Shown: in pieces, positions 6,620-7,035 of the stretch
Numbering within the stretch: the stretch's first letter is position 1
Layout: every line of letters begins with the position of its first letter
DNA from: Methanoregula sp. UBA276
GTDB taxonomy: Archaea > Halobacteriota > Methanomicrobia > Methanomicrobiales > Methanospirillaceae
Assembly (NCBI GenBank): GCA_002508495.1
Contig: DANA01000020.1
Span: 1-7,035 of the forward strand
Direction of reading: 5' to 3'
Length of the DNA: 7,035 nt
Position numbers and translations under genes: made by a program
Notes under the pieces: model-generated
The model's input: the letters and a program-made list of their open reading frames with translations, nothing else
What the model was told of the DNA's origin: nothing
Databases searched by the model: none

Positions 6620-7035
6620 TCAGAACCCTGACGGGTCAACCGCGTCCCATCTAACCTTTCCTTTCTGCACGAAGAACCATGCCGGCACAAAGAGGATGAT
6701 GGAGGCAAGGGCATAGAGGGGGCTCGCAAAGGCAAGCGATGAGAAGATCGTCAGGACGATTCCTATCAGGACGAGGTACACGGCAAGCACCTTCACGTCA
6801 TAGACCAGCACGTTGGGGGAGAGGCCGGTCAGCCAGACCATGACTCCCGCTGCGTAGAACGAGACCGCAAGGCAGAGCACGACCGCCGGCACAAGGTTTG
6901 CTGCCTCACCGCTCAGAAGCGTAACCGCCGCAATAAAGAGGACGGGGACGATCTGCAAAAGGGCAAACGTCGTGAGCTTCCCGCTGATGATCCTGCTGAC
7001 GGCAACCGGCAGGCAGGCGTACGGCCCGAACGAAT
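6620..7035 (-). CDS. Multi-pass membrane protein, C-terminal part (possible ABC-2 type permease)
   Basis: The reading frame is open from the right edge to a TGA at 6620-6622, giving the last 137 residues; the start lies beyond the window. Four hydrophobic segments are visible, approximately TFALLQIVPVLFIAAVTLL, PAVVLCLAVSFYAAGVMVWL, VLAVYLVLIGIVLTIFSSLA and LYALASIILFVPAWFF, followed by a short charged cytoplasmic-type tail (KGKVRWDAVDPSGF). The segment before the first helix, PVAVSRIISGKL, resembles the coupling region of ABC-2 type export permeases, where a basic residue and a Gly-Lys pair precede a helix. That family call is by eye and weak; other polytopic proteins are possible. A TTG codon at 6956-6958 is internal, not the start. 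The gene ends close to an oligo-T tract, so it is probably last in its transcript. Confidence 0.75.
   Translation of the reverse strand, partial: SFGPYACLPVAVSRIISGKLTTFALLQIVPVLFIAAVTLLSGEAANLVPAVVLCLAVSFYAAGVMVWLTGLSPNVLVYDVKVLAVYLVLIGIVLTIFSSLAFASPLYALASIILFVPAWFFVQKGKVRWDAVDPSGF

Noticed and set aside
6145..6735. 196-residue minus-strand frame spanning the unexplained gap
   Set aside because: It overlaps both the kinase 3' end and the membrane protein gene, crosses an eight-T terminator and has no SD motif or domain. It is noted only because its middle portion would appear in database hits if the gap is a repeat family.
1..7035. CRISPR array, tRNA or rRNA genes, insertion sequence
   Set aside because: Reading the gaps on both strands shows no regularly spaced repeats, no cloverleaf-like sequence with TTCGA-type T-loop, no rRNA motif and no transposase. 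The only repeats are short and local.

Overview
The window looks like ordinary chromosome from a methanogenic archaeon, most likely of the order Methanomicrobiales (a Methanoregula-like genome is my best guess). The reasons are an archaeal-type S-adenosylmethionine synthetase, TATA-like boxes with purine-rich SD motifs, oligo-T stretches at gene ends, a 7TM histidine kinase with the RHDINN-type H-box common in methanogen kinases, and moderately high GC. The genus is inferred from sequence style, not from a search.

Layout: 1-63 is the 3' flank of the first gene. Three genes follow on the minus strand: mat, encoding S-adenosylmethionine synthetase (64-1266); a 463-residue protein with a zinc ribbon at each end, a PH-like fold and a long proline-rich linker (1494-2885); and an unrecognised 483-residue protein with a central zinc ribbon (2976-4427). 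The gaps between them (227 and 90 bp) hold AT-rich promoter-like sequence, and the first also holds a T-rich terminator, so mat and the zinc-ribbon gene probably each have their own promoter. A divergent 181-bp gap (4428-4608) carries a perfect 7-bp inverted repeat next to a TATA-like motif. It separates the minus-strand block from a plus-strand membrane sensor histidine kinase (4609-6324). The right edge holds the C-terminal 137 residues of a multi-pass membrane protein on the minus strand (6620 to beyond 7035), possibly an ABC-2 type permease.

The genes do not form an obvious pathway. The kinase has no response regulator beside it. mat is housekeeping, since SAM feeds methyltransferases and cofactor synthesis. 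The two zinc-ribbon proteins are same-strand neighbours of unknown function. The least explained stretch is the 295-bp gap 6325-6619. It is about as GC-rich as coding DNA, packed with perfect palindromes and short repeats, and open in several frames. It could be a dispersed repeat, a structured RNA or a gene relic. I see no CRISPR array, tRNA, rRNA, transposase or clear defence system.
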